Shown here: positions 32,156 through 45,142 of the stretch, one piece after another
How the letters are laid out: each line of letters starts with the position of its first letter
How positions within the stretch are numbered: position 1 is the first letter of the stretch
Origin: Cordylochernes scorpioides
Taxonomy: Eukaryota; Arthropoda; Arachnida; Pseudoscorpiones; Chernetidae
Assembly: GCA_030710605.1 (NCBI GenBank)
Contig: CP092863.1
Location: 136,260,026-136,324,025, forward strand
DNA length: 64,000 nucleotides
Reading direction: 5' to 3'
Notes under the pieces: model-generated
What the model was told of the DNA's origin: nothing
Seen by the model: only the letters and a program-made list of their open reading frames with translations
The model's database searches: none
Translations under genes and position numbers: made by a program

Positions 32156-33856
32156 TATTATGTCGAATAATATTGGTATTTCATTTTTTTTTTTGCAAGT
32201 GTTTACGAACTTTTGGTATAACCTTGTATTCTTTATATTTTATATTCTACGATTTTGTGATCATTAATTTACCTTTGTTTTTAGGGTAATTGTTGTTTTG
32301 AATCCTGTCTTCATGGATTCATAACAACAGGTATCATATATTGACATTGAATTACCGCGAACAGATGAAGAGAATGATTTTAAATGATATTATTTAAACA
32401 CAGCGCAACAACACAACACACATGCACACATATAATACAACATACAAAAGTGAAATTGTACTTGGATCAGGTGGATAAATTAAGAGAAAGATCTCTCTTG
32501 ATCGTGCAACTAAAAGTTGCTGATGGATATCTCCATCTATCGGAATAAATATCAACTAATCGTTTTTTTCTAGGTGTCTTCTTCTTCTTCTTTCTTATCT
32601 CCATTCAATCATATTAGGATATCAAGTTGTGGCCCTTGATGGTATCTGTTTGAAAACTATCATAACTGGGTGAAGTAGAATGCGACTGTCTTTGTCATTA
32701 AGACTGGGAGCACTACTCAGTGGCAGGCCGACTTAGTTCCAAAAGAAATGGCCGCCTCTGACATGAGGAACAGACACCATGTGCAGCCGCTCCTAACATG
32801 AAGTACAAACGCTGCTCATCCTGTATCCCTGGATTATGAGTCCTTACAAGGTACTATCAGCCGGGCCAGCTGAGCACAGGTTTTTTAGCGAGCTTGTTAC
32901 TGCTCCCCCCCCCCCTCCTTTTTCATCCGGGCTTGGGACCGGCAAAGGCGAAGTTTTTATTTCTATTAATTCCAGAGAATTGGCCAAATACCATTTCTTG
33001 ATTAATTAAGAATCAATGGCTTGTGCCATCAGTAACTTTTAGTTGCGCGATCACAGGGCATGTCTTTCTTTTAATAATAAAAACGTCATTTTAATGTGTT
33101 AGAGTGTTGGGAGATATTTACACTGTGCTGGTATCTTTTATTGACATTTCACTTTTTAACTTTTGTTTTGTCATCTTTTGTAATAAGTTCAATTGTAATA
33201 TTTTTACATCTCATTTATTCTTCACATTCGTATTCAACACTTTCATGTGTAATTATTATAATTATACAGAGATAACTTCCTCTGATTATAAAATCCAGGA
33301 GTTTTGGATTCTTCTAGGTAAGATATAAAAGTCACCGCTAAAGAGGAGACGGGGCAATAACTCCCAGTTCACCGAAATGACCATTTATAGACAATTTTTT
33401 TAAAAATATATTTATATTTAAACTAATTTAAAACATAATTGCAATTTAATTGAAATAAATAAATAAATCATAATGCATCAGCGCACCATCTTTTATAAAA
33501 ATTTCAAACTATTTTTGATGCGTATGATTCTTTTTGGAATAAATTTTCTACTACCCTTACTGTGCAATGATAAAATAATTCAAAGTTCTACTGTCCTTAA
33601 TGCGATAAGAAAATATTGGGAGGGCTTGGCTCTTCAGTGGTGAACCCTCTCAACGTCAATTTATTCTACCAGATCGCTTCTCTAGAGCTCTAATACTGTA
33701 TTGGATCATTCTGCTTTTATATACTACACTGAAGGGTAGAATCTTAGAAATGGTATTTAAGAAAACTATGGACATAAGCTTTTAGGACAGTAGAATTACA
33801 TTTAAATATTTGTATCGAGCAATGCTCTTCCGTAAACAATAAGAACAAGTTAGGCA
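32156..33856. other. Copy 2 of 2621-4322 (foldback, family A, MITE)
   Basis: Matches copy 1 with few changes. The family A repeat is at 32570-32951, splitting the foldback; the MITE fragment is near 33590-33700. No gene. Confidence 0.7.
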
Positions 33857-34284
33857 TTCTATATACAGTTACGAGTGTCATGCGTTCTTCATCTCTTAAT
33901 CAGTTTTCATCTATGTCCCCGTTTGCTTTTTTTTTTTTTTGGAATGGCGCCCTCCTATTGGTTGGCTACGATCACGCCACCTTTGCCCCCCCCCCCCCCC
34001 CTCCCACTCGCTTTTTCGTTTTTGTAACTATTGTGTTGGAGCGGGTCGCTCCTTAAATAAATGCATATATTAGTTAATAACTAAATGGAATCCTCTTTTT
34101 CTTTTTCCCAGTAAGAGACGCCTACGGAAGTCAACAGTACATAGACAGATAAAGCACATAGGCTATAGTTATTAACTAATATATGCATTTATTTAAGGCG
34201 CCAATTTATAATTGTAACAAATAGTATTTGAATAAAAACATTCAATCGGGTAAAACACGGGCGTTGCCCGGGTCATTCGGCTAG
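33857..34284 (+). mobile_element. Small Helitron with nested MITE (copy 2)
   Basis: Same ends and nested 144-bp MITE as 4323-4743. The length difference is mostly a longer C run. Confidence 0.8.
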
Positions 34285-34692
34285 TAAATTAATACACAGG
34301 AATATTTTTCATCGCAGTAAGTATACAATAGAATTTTATTTATTTGTGAAAAGAAACATTCGCGTCTTAATGTCTTCATTCGTTATATATAGATGGCGCG
34401 TTATTGCTTTGTATTTATAAAATAATTATCATTGCAATAAATGGGCAATAGTAAATTATTTTATTTTTTAAAGAATCATACGATTCAAAAATAGTTTAAT
34501 TTTTTTTTATAAATAATGATACATCAATATGCTGTTTTTCTCTATCAACCCCAACACATTATAATCGTCGAAGACATTTTATAAAATAAACGCTTATTAA
34601 AAATAAGAGAAATTTTCTTAATTTCTCATCTCTGAAAGTATGTGAGAACTTACCAACAATATTCCGTCAGTTTGATGTATTATACCGCTATA

Positions 34693-35555
34693 GCATACAC
34701 ATACATCTTTATTAAGACCACCTGTTTTATACAGATTCACCACAGGAAGAAAGGAAGCATAGATGGAGCTCCTGTACTCCTGGCAGCACAGAACCCAACA
34801 ATATTTGATACACACACAGCTTTATTAAGACCACCTGTTTTATACAGATTCACCACAGGAAGAAAGGAAGCATAGATGGAGCTCCTGTACTCCAGGCAGC
34901 ACAGAATCCAACAATATTTGATACACACATACAGCTTTATTAAGACCACCAGTCTTATACAGATTCACCAAAGGAAGAAAGTAAGCATAGATGGAGTTCC
35001 TATACTCCAGACAGCACAGAACCAAACAATATTTGATACACACATACAGCTTTATTAAGACCACCAGTCTTATACAGATTCACCACAGGAAGAAAGCATA
35101 GATAGAGCTCCTATACTCCAGGCAGCACAGAACCCAACAATATTTTATACACACATACAGCTTTATTAAGACCACCAGTCTTATACAGATTCACCACAGG
35201 AAGAAAGGAAGCATAGATGGAGCTCCTGTACTCCAGGCAGCACAGAATCCAACAATATTTGATACACACATACAGCTTTATTAAGACCACCAGTCTTATA
35301 CAGATTCACCACAGGAAGAAAGGAAGCATAGATAGAGCTCCAATACTCTAGGCAGCGCAGGACCCAACAACAGCCTACAGGTCCGACACATGTCCAGTAG
35401 CGACACATTCTTTCGTGCGTACGTGAAGGTTAACGTATCACTGAAAAGACGAGTATGGAATCAGCCACGTTCTAGTCTTCACTTTCCTCATCCAAATGGA
35501 CCACGACATTCGGCAATTCTATTCATCTCCTCCGAACGGTGACTGCGGTCTTAAC
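34693..35555. mobile_element. TIR element with ~111-bp minisatellite (copy 2)
   Basis: Flanked by ATACCGCTATA (34682-34692, 35556-35566). It holds about six tandem units against three in copy 1, so the array has changed size since the copies separated. Confidence 0.65.
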
Positions 35556-36112
35556 ATACCGCTATAACATTTTATAGGTTTTTCTTTATAGTTGGTGTAT
35601 TTATAGCTTTTTATATAATATTGTAGCAAAATATATATTACTTTATAAATAGATATTGATATATGTTCCTATACATAGCAAACTTCCTTAGTTCCTCTCA
35701 GGTATTTTATCTTTTTTTTTTTTCGTTTTGAATAGTAATAAATTGCTATAAAACGAGTGATAATCTTCTCGGTATTGTTTATGCGATAAAACAGAATAAG
35801 AGAAGAAAAGTTTCTTTATTAGACAAATTATAACGGTGCGAGCTTTCGGGTAAAAACCCCTTCTACAGGCGTGTGACACTATAACATAGGTAATATGGCT
35901 AGAAAGAGAATATATACACATGATTATCTACATATTAGCGGAATATGCTATGCAAATGGGGATTTTTTTTTATTTGTTATGACTATTGTAATTAAAGAGA
36001 TAGTAGGCAAATAGGGCATTTGTATAATTTGGAGTTTTGAGTCTATAGAGGAATATGTTAACGTAAATTACTGGATATGTGATATTTCAAAGAATTTTAG
36101 GAAATGATGCTA

Positions 36113-36935
36113 TTACTGTAAGGCCAGGAGAGCACGATAGGCATCAGGAAGATCTATTTTGCGGTTGATGCTATTATGTCTGTGAGATTCTATGGATTCG
36201 AGAACTAATCGCTGGTGCTGGTTATGAATGCGTCTGTAATGTATGGTGGGGTGGTTGGTGTTGAATGTATGGCCGGTATTGAGTGTATGCTGGTAAAGGA
36301 GGGACCTGGTGTCTTGGTTGGAGATGTTTCTAGAATGCTCAGACATTCTGATGGCGACGGATCTGCCTGTCTCGCCAACGTATGTGGCAGAGCATTGCTC
36401 ACACGAGACAGAGTAGACCGCGCCAACAGAATGGAGGGGATCAGGGGGGGCATGCGATTTAGTATATGGGTGACGGAGGGATGTGAGCAGGTTGGGGGAG
36501 TTTTTATATAAGGTGCGGATACCGTATGCTTTAAGGCTTCTGGCTATGTCGGCTGAGGAGGGGGAGTAGGGAAGGAAACATAATGATCTGTAAATTTTAG
36601 GGTTGTTGGGGGGGCCAGGTGTATATGAATGTCTGTTGATGAATTTAAGCGGAAACGATGCTGTGGAGAGGTGCGATATGATGAGATTTTTCTCTATTTC
36701 TTTAAATATATCGAGCGAACAGTGGGTATAGATTCTTTTGGTGAGAGTTTTTACTATGTTGATTTTGTGGGAAATGGGGCAGTGTGAATTGAAATGGGTA
36801 TAACTGGGGGGACACTGTTTTTTGTAGTAGACTGTGGTGTGGAATGAGAATGCGGTACGTATTATTAGGATGTCTAGGAATGGGATGACCTGGTTTGATT
36901 CTATTTCCAAAGTGAAGGAGATGTTGGGGTTAAAA
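36113..36935 (-). pseudogene. Penelope RT-endonuclease, 3' half, left copy
   Basis: The open minus-strand frame of about 270 codons begins in the C-terminal part of the reverse transcriptase (EIESNQVIPFLDILI) at the truncation point 36935. It runs through a linker into a GIY-YIG endonuclease (GAVYSVSC, CSATYVGETGRS, MSEHSRN, H-rich tail) and ends at TAA 36113-36115. Penelope-like elements use this nuclease to nick the target and prime reverse transcription. The RT palm motifs are missing, so the fragment cannot act alone, though the nuclease frame itself is intact. Confidence 0.9.
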
Positions 36936-38143
36936 TGTGTTCCAATTACAATGTGTTCCTTCGATGTAACCTCCCTCTACCTCAGTCTTCCCCACAATCT
37001 CATCATAGACAGTCTGGAGCGCTTCCTTGACTCACAGAGTGTTAATTCCCATACAGCTTCATCCATAGTACAACTTACTAAGCTCTGCTTGAGCATGAAC
37101 TGTTTCACATTCCAAGAAAATCATTACAGACAAATTAAGGGCTCACCAATGGGTAACCCTCTTTCCTCTATTGTCGCAGAAGTCGCTATGTCCGAAATAG
37201 ACAACTGGATCACCCGTACCCTCCCCATAGACATACAAATATGGCGCCGTTATATTGATGACGTCTTTTGCTTATGCAGACACGGCCAGGAGAGCACCAT
37301 ACTTGCAGCCCTCAATAGTTTTAACCCCAACATCTCCTTCACTTTGGAAATAGAATCAAACCAGGTCATCCCATTCCTAGACATCCTAATAATACGTACC
37401 GCATCCTCATTCCACACCACAGTCTACTACAAAAAAACAGTGTCCCCCCAGTTATACCCATTTCAATTCACACTACCCCCATTTCCCACAAAATCAACAT
37501 AGTAAAAACTCTCACCAAAAGAATCTATACCCACTGTTCGCTCGATATATTTAAAGAAATAGAGAAAAATCTCATCATATCGCACCTCTCCACAGCATCG
37601 TTTCCGCTTAAATTCATCAACAGACATTCATATACACCTGGCCCCCCCAACCACCCTAAAATTTACAGATCATTATGTTTCCTTCCCTACTCCCCCTCCT
37701 CAGCCGACATAGCCAGAAGCCTTAAAGCATACGGTATCCGCACCTTATATAAAAACTCCCCCAACCTGCTCACATCCCTCCGTCACCCATATACTAAATC
37801 GCATGCCCCCCCTGATCCCCTCCATTCTGTTGGCGCGGTCTACTCTGTCTCGTGTGAGCAATGCTCTGCCACATACGTTGGCGAGACAGGCAGATCCGTC
37901 GCCATCAGAATGTCTGAGCATTCTAGAAACATCTCCAACCAAGACACCAGGTCCCTCCTTTACCAGCATACACTCAATACCGGCCATACATTCAACACCA
38001 ACCACCCCACCATACATTACAGACGCATTCATAACCAGCACCAGCGATTAGTTCTCGAATCCATAGAATCTCACAGACATAATAGCATCAACCGCAAAAT
38101 AGATCTTCCTGATGCCTATCGTGCTCTCCTGGCCTTACAGTAA
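36936..38143 (+). pseudogene. Penelope RT-endonuclease, right copy, frameshifted
   Basis: It starts inside the reverse transcriptase just before the motif A region (CSFDVTSLYLSLP). It then shows KGSPMGNPLSSIVAEV (motif B), RRYIDDVFC (motif C with YIDD) and the same GIY-YIG domain as the left copy. Compared with the left copy it has one extra A in the A-run near 37431 and one extra C near 37478. Together these move the endonuclease into another frame, so the gene is broken. The fingers domain and N terminus are lost by 5' truncation, the usual outcome of target-primed synthesis. Confidence 0.93.
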
Positions 38144-38476
38144 TAGCATCATTTCCTAAAATTCTTTGAAATATCACATATCCAGTAATTTACGTTAACA
38201 TATTCCTCTATAGACTCAAAACTCCAAATTATACAAATGCCCTATTTGCCTACTATCTCTTTAATTACAATAGTCATAACAAATAAAAAAAAAATCCCCA
38301 TTTGCATAGCATATTCCGCTAATATGTAGATAATCATGTGTATATATTCTCTTTCTAGCCATATTACCTATGTTATAGTGTCACACGCCTGTAGAAGGGG
38401 TTTTTACCCGAAAGCTCGCACCGTTATAATTTGTCTAATAAAGAAACTTTTCTTCTCTTATTCTGTTTTATCGCAT

Positions 38477-39491
38477 AATAAATTGCCATGTCATTTAGAG
38501 GCTTTATCTTGAAGATAACATTTAAAAGATTTAGAACAATTTTTTACGCCTTGCTAAATACTTTGTTTTCATTTCTTTTGACCAAGACAAAAATTGTTGT
38601 TGAAATATTGAGAAAATAAGACTTTATCTTGCCGAAGTGTATATTTTTAAAGAAAATTATAGATTTGTGTTTCCTAATTTTTTGTGACGATGTAATGAAA
38701 TTGAACTTTGTGGGTTTAAAATATTTGAAATATAATCAATTGATAGCAGGCTTAAAAAACAAGGATGATATTAGATAGAGAATTTGCCGGGAGGAATTGA
38801 TCCATCGAAGCATAGGGCGCCTCTCCCGTCAAGTCACCCTGTGCGTCTAAGGATTAACGCCTATAATAACTAAGATATCAGAGGTATCTTCTTCTTCTTT
38901 CTTATCTCCACTCAATCATATTAGGGTATCAAGTTGTGACCCTTGATGGTGTCTGTTTGACAACCATCATGACTGGGTGAAGTAGAATGCATCTGCCTTT
39001 GTCATTAAGACTGGGAGCACTACTCAGTGGCAGGCCGACTTAGCTCCAAAAAATAATAATAATAATGGCCGCCTCTGACATGAAGAAAATACGCCATTTG
39101 CAGCCGCTTCTAACATGGAGTACAAACGCTGCTCATCCTGTATCCCTGGATCAGGAGCCCTTACAGGGTACTATCAGCTGGGCCAGCTGAGCCCAGGTTT
39201 TTTTAGTGAGATTGTTACTGCCTTCCCTCCTCCTTTTTCATCCGGGCTTGGGACCGGCAAAGGCGGAGTTTATCAGAGGTATGTTCCAATTATCAGAGGT
39301 ATGAATACTGAAAATGTAATAATATTCTAAATTTATCTATAAGAATCATTTAAAAGTTCTGACTTCCATTATTTTTATAGAACATGTGATTGGAAAATTA
39401 CATTATAAGTTTATCCATACATTCTATAATGAAATTAATTAAAAGCATGCATACGTGCAATAGAATCCACCATTTTGATGAAAAATATATT
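38477..39491. other. Copy 2 of 7085-8226 with family A retroposon
   Basis: The AT-rich spacer continues, then the family A repeat lies at 38886-39271 with the TATCAGAGGTAT repeats around it. No gene. Confidence 0.65.
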
Positions 39492-39850
39492 GAAAAAGGT
39501 CAGGTATTGATATTAAAAACAAAAAAAAAAGACATATCCTGACCTTGCTCATATAAGCATTTTAGATGACAGAGCGCCATCTAGTGGAACAAAAATCAAC
39601 TAAACGTTGATTTAGCCGGTTACCTGATATTTCGCCTACGCATTTTCTTGACGAATCAAGAAGAGCCAACCAGGTACACGTTTCGGGCTGTTGGCTCTCG
39701 TCAGCGTGGTGCAAGCTGTACCTCAACGACCGAAAATTTGTTCCACGAGGTTTCTTGCGAAAACAAGACATGGGTATTTACTGCCAAGTTTGAGTAAATA
39801 CGCTGTTCATATGAGAAATAGTTTAAAAATAGAAACAAAGTCTGGTATGT
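39492..39850. repeat. Family C repeat with CTCF-like motif (copy 2)
   Basis: Same as 8227-8600. The motif on the minus strand is at 39574-39587. Confidence 0.6.
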
Positions 39851-40429
39851 TGATATTAAAAATGAAAAGGCATATCCTGACCTATCACATGAGCCTTTTT
39901 TCCGATCCATTTTATTATTTATCCCGTTTTTACATCTCGCAATGTCCATGTAAAACTCAAGGATAAAGCTAAAAAGAAAGCTAACCCTAATATTATTCTA
40001 ACTTTCTAATCTTGTTATCTGCAACACTTTTCCCGCCAAAACAATTGTTTGGCAGAAGATGTTTCTAACTTGATGAAAGATTTCAGAGCGCATGCGCTGT
40101 TGTCAAATGGGACAATCAGACGAAAAGCTAATGGCACAGTTCCAAGTGTAGCAAATAAAAACACTTTATCTGCTAAAAATATTCTGTCATACTCGAAAAA
40201 TATGCAACCCTATTTTGCTTTAATGTTATGTAAATTGTTTAAATAATATATTCTCTTAATATTCCTTTTTTTTATGACTGTGACGGAATATATTAAAGAT
40301 ATTGTTCTATGAATATTCTATATAATAGCGGTTAATAGTTTTTGACTACTGACTATGACCATTATATTTTTCAAAGTGCCCGATTTTCTAATGGATATTT
40401 TGATTTAAAATAAAGATAATATTCTATTT

Positions 40430-40735
40430 AACACCAAATTGTTCTTGAGGAGAAACTGAACAAACTTCTCTTCACCTTATCTACGACTGTCCGAACTTTA
40501 CAGAAGTGAGACATTGATTGTTCCTTGATCTAAATGATTTAACTCTCTTACCTCAGCCACTATGTCTATATAAGTTTTATGAACTCTGTCGAATAATATA
40601 CATGTAAATTTGTAAATAGTTAATTCTAAGTTCTGATTTGTTTGTTGTTTGGCTTGTTTCCTTTGTAATAGGCGCAATTATTTCAATATCACGCCTGGTA
40701 TTTTAATAAATAAATACGAATATATAATATTCTAT
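40430..40735 (+). pseudogene. 5'-truncated LINE tail (copy 2)
   Basis: Duplicate of 9163-9468 with a few substitutions. It encodes the same DCPNF-type end. Confidence 0.55.
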
Positions 40736-40763
40736 AGATTAATTTTTTCCGGGAGGAAATTGA

Positions 40764-41333
40764 TCTAAAGAGACAAGGATCGCCTTTCCCGTCAAAATAG
40801 ACGTCTAAAACCAGACGCCATCTATTGACCGTCGCCGCAACTAGCGGCCTAGGGTCGGTGACATGCCACAACACCAGTTTTGGCAAACTGAGAAGTGTCC
40901 ACCTAGAGACCATGGTTTCGGACTAATGGCCCTCGTCAGTCTAGGGCGGACTTTATTCCATGAGATCCACACGGGATCTAATGAAATCTTGACAATCTGG
41001 CAAAGTGGCTGGGCCATATCCATGGCCAAAATATAGATGGAAATATTTTGGCCATAGATATGGCCCAGCCACTTTGCCAGCTAAACACCTCTTTGACAGA
41101 TTGGCAAGATTCCATTAGATCCCGTGTGGAACTCATGGAATAAAGTCCGCCCTAGACTGACGAGGGCCATTAGCCCGAAACCATGGTCTCTAGGTGGGTG
41201 CTTCTCAGTTTGCCAAAGCTGGTGTTGTGGCTTTGTCACCGACCCGAGGCCGCTAGTTTCGGCGACGGTCAATAGATAGCGTCTGGTTATAGACGTCTAT
41301 TTTGACGGGAGAGGCGACCCTTGTCTTTTTAGA
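40764..41333. mobile_element. 0.57-kb foldback hairpin (copy 2)
   Basis: Duplicate of 9509-10075. The arms and loop are preserved. Confidence 0.9.
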
Positions 41334-41524
41334 TAATATTCTATTTAAAGTTATTTTTACGCTGAGCAAATATAAATACATTTAAACTTGGATGTTTTAT
41401 TGACTGCGTAGGATCGAATTTGATTGTATATCTTTTGCTTTCTCACAAATCTATTTGTAAAATGAGCATTCTATTAAGCAAAAAAGTAAGCGATATTATG
41501 CAAAATAGTATCTAAATAAGAATA

Positions 41525-43215
41525 CACACACAGCTTTATTAAGACCACCAGTCTTATACAGATTCATCACAGGAAGGAAGCATAGATGGAGCTCCTATAC
41601 TCCAGGTAGCACAGAACCCAACAATATTTGATACACACATACAGCTTTATTAAAACCACCAGTCTTATACAGATTCATCACAGGAAGGAAGCATAGATGG
41701 AGCTCCTATACTCCAGGTAGCACAGAACCCAACAATATTTGATACACACATACAGCTTTATTAAAACCACCAGTCTTATACAGATTCATCACAGGAAGGA
41801 AGCATAGATGGAGCTCCTATACTCCAGGTAGCACAGAACCCAACAATATTTGATACATACATACAGCTTTATTAAAACCACCAGTCTTATACAGATTCAT
41901 CACAGGAAGGAAGCATAGATGGAGCTCCTATACTCCAGGTAGCACAGAACCCAACAATATTTGATACATACATACAGCTTTATTAAGACCACCAGTCTTA
42001 TACAGATTCATCACAGGAAGGAAGCATAGATAGAGCTTCTATACTCCAGGTAGCACAGCACCCAACAACAGCCTACAGGTCCGACACATGTCCAGTGGCC
42101 ACACGTTCCTTCGTACATACGCCAAAGTTAGGGTATAACTGAACAGATGAGAAATAAACCCAGTTAGATCCGAATTGAAGTCTGACAAACCACACAAGGC
42201 TATAAATAAAAATATACTGAGAGCAAATCGAAACCAAAACTCATTGAGAAAGAATCCAAGGAAGGTAGATGGCGCTACACTCTTGTGTATCACTCAATTC
42301 AATATATTCAAATACAAGTTGAATACTTAAAACAGCTTGTAGAACTTCGCACACTTCGATAACTAGGTTAAAATATAACTGTTATTAAATTTTTCAAGGA
42401 CAAATTTGCTTGTTGTAACTTACTTTCAAAAATATTAACATATATTGTAGAGAAAAAAGAGATGACTATATAACTTCAAGTAAATAGTGTTGAGTTTAGA
42501 AAAACAACATATATTATAATATAATGCTTGTTTTTTCTATAAACGATAGTCGGGAGTAATTAGGGGAGAAAAAGTTTCCCGGCAAAAATTTGGCGGGAAA
42601 CGGAAAAAAAAAGCGCGGGAAAATTTTGGCGCCAAGACGTATGATAGCGTCGGGCCATCGATTGAAGACAAATTTTAAGTTCTGGCGGACGTCCAAGTGA
42701 CGACAATTGAAGGCTTATCTCTTTCTAATTGAATCACTTTCAGTGGTTTATATCGTCATCAAACCTTGAATATTTGCCCTTTTATTTTATTAGATAGAGT
42801 TATTTGTGAACACAACACGCAGCGCCATCTATCTGTGAAGATATGAAACTATTAGCGCTAATTATTTTATTGTATAATTCTTCTAAAGGCAAGAGACAAC
42901 CACTAAATGGAAATTGAATTATATTAAAAGAGATCACCGTTCGGAGGAGATTAATTGAATCGCCGAATGCCGTGGTCCATTTGGATGAGGAAAGCGAAGA
43001 CTAGAACGCGGCTGATTCCACACTCGCCTGTTCAGTGTTTCGCTAACCATGACGTATGCACGAAGTAACGTGTGGCCATTGGACATGCGTAGGACCAGGA
43101 GGCTGTTGTTGGGTTCTGTGCTGCCTGGAGTATAGGAACTCTATCTATTATTTCTTCCTGTGGTGAATCAGTATAAGACCGGCGGTCTTAATAAAGCTTT
43201 GTGTGTGTATTAAAA
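41525..43215. mobile_element. Minisatellite TIR element, uninterrupted (copy 2)
   Basis: The left end has about five 111-bp units (41531-42060). The right end (42925-43215) is the inverted single-unit version. It spans the empty gypsy site (42109-42113) and the E2F-like cluster (42589-42633). Non-coding. Confidence 0.65.
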
Positions 43216-43235
43216 GAGCTTGGCGCCTTTGTATA

Positions 43236-44138
43236 TATGTCATAATTTGTATATAATTGTATGCCCCCCGACCCACTATGCATGTACAATGTATGATTTT
43301 CAAAGATTTAATAAAGAATGAGGTAACTGGAGGAAAGGAAGTAGCAACAAGACATAGGAAGCAGGCTAAAAGCGGGCACCAGTATAAATAACTTGTACAG
43401 TCAATACTTCCTGGCAAGCCCGGACGTATCTGGTATCCGCAGAAGTTATATTAGTCGAGAGACAACCAATATTTCCGGACAGGACCGGACGTATTTGATA
43501 CCGCGGAAGTAAAATAGAGTCGAACTAACACCCGATACTTCCTGACCAGGCCGGGCGTAACTAACACCAAAGAAAGCCGCCGGTCCAATTAGGAAGCAAC
43601 CACTAAGTAGGTCAACCAATAGAAAAACGGGCACGTTCCATCCTTCGACCAATGGGAAGGAAGACAACTCGTGGTGTTAAATCGAAAAGCAAGAATAGTC
43701 AGTAGTGCTTTGGCTCCCAAGGAGGTGACATCGGCTCTGGACCTCTCTCCCTCTGCTCATCCCATAGCTAAGTACAATCACCACCATGTGATCAGATAAT
43801 TAACAATCAAAACCCGCTCCGCCTTCTCAAGCTTTCTTTCCTCCAACCCAGTTGCCTTTTATTTTCAAACCCCATCACGTGTCCTGATTATTCCTAACTG
43901 TATGCTTCACTTGCCACTCAACGACTGCGTTTCAACCAAATCTCACCATTCTCATCGAACAACAAGAAATTCCGCAACGATATTGTCACAGAACGGTTAA
44001 GTCGACAGGATTCTACAACAGTGTAATACATCAAATATTGCAGTGTAATAACTTTGGATATATTACATAGAGTCGACAGGATTCTACAACAGTGTAATAC
44101 ATCAAATATTGCAGTGTAATAACTTTGGATATATTACA
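43236..44138 (+). mobile_element. Probable solo LTR, 903 bp, copy 2 only
   Basis: A 903-bp block starting TGTCATAATT and ending ATATTACA lies between TATA repeats (43232-43235, 44139-44142). It is absent from copy 1, where GCGCCTTTGTATATTC runs straight into the MITE. Near 43610-43710 a CCAATGGG, a TTAAATCG and a TCAGT occur at promoter-like spacing. A 71-bp direct repeat (AGTCGACAGGATTCTACAAC...) closes it. No coding region. The LTR identity is inferred from ends, target duplication and size. Confidence 0.7.
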
Positions 44139-44142
44139 TATA

Positions 44143-45125
44143 CACTCATGGACAAAACTTAAGATAGCTGTACCTTTTAGCATATATATCGGTATTCAGA
44201 CAATAACTCTGAAATATATCACAGTGACCTTTATTGAAGACACACGAGATAACCAAGTGTGAACAAAACTTAAGGAAGTTGTACCTTTTAGCATGTATAT
44301 CGGTATTCAGACAATAACTCTGAAAGATATTACAGTGACCTTTATTGAAGACACACTAGATAGCCAAGTGTGAACAAAACTTAAGGAAGTTGTACCTTTC
44401 AGCATGTATATCGGTATTCAGACAATAACTCTGAAAGATATTACAGTGACCTTTATTGAAGACACACTAGATAGCCAAGTGTGAACAAAACTTAAGGAAG
44501 TTGTACCTTTCAGCATGTATATCGGTATTCAGACAATAACTCTGAAATATATTACAGTGACCTATATTGAAATAACACGAGATAACCAAGTATGAACAAA
44601 ACTTAAGGAAGTTGTACCTTTTAGCATGTATATCGAGATTCAGACAATAACTCTGAAAGATATTACAGTGACCTTTATTGAAGACACACTAGATAGCCAA
44701 GTGTGAACAAAACTTAAGGAAGTTGTACCTTTCAGCATGTATATCGGTATTCAGACAATAACTCTGAAATATATTACAGTGACCTATATTGAAATAACAC
44801 GAGATAACCAAGTATGAACAAAACTGAAGGAAGTTGTACCTTTTAGCATGTATATCGAGATTCAGACAATAACTCTGAAAGATATTACAGTGACCTTTAT
44901 TGAAGACACACGAGATAACCAAGTGTGAACAAAACTTAAGGAAGTTGTACCTTTCAGCATGTATATCGGTATTCAGACAATAACTCTGAAATATATTACA
45001 GTGACCTTTATTAAAGACATACATGATAACCAAGTATGAACAAAATTGTCTCTGTCTTCTTTAAAAAAAAGCCGACGACTGTCGACATTAAAAACTTTCC
45101 ATTTCCTAAATTTTGTCCATGAGTG
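44143..45125. mobile_element. Mariner-type MITE with 111-bp array (copy 2)
   Basis: TA-flanked TIRs CACTCATGGACAAAAC and its inverse (GTCCATGAGTG) surround about eight units. This is the counterpart of 16500-21662 without copia. Confidence 0.9.
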
Positions 45126-45142
45126 TACATATATATAAAATA

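Larger units (their letters stand above)
35750..38476. mobile_element. Penelope-like element, head-to-head inverted pair, copy 2 only
   Basis: Two 5'-truncated copies face each other. The left one (35781-36935) reads on the minus strand; the right one (36936-38476) reads on the plus strand and starts about 380 bp further upstream. The inverted arms of about 1,155 bp are nearly identical. A target duplication of 13-14 bp (AATAAATTGCTAT at 35737-35749; one mismatch at 38477-38489) frames the whole, and copy 1 has the single target near 7085. A 31-bp stretch at 35750-35780 is unexplained. Confidence 0.93.

Noticed and set aside
36215-36511. 98-residue frame opposite the Penelope gene (and its mirror at 37745-38041)
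   Set aside because: It is the antisense of the conserved GIY-YIG coding region and repeats only because the arms are duplicated.
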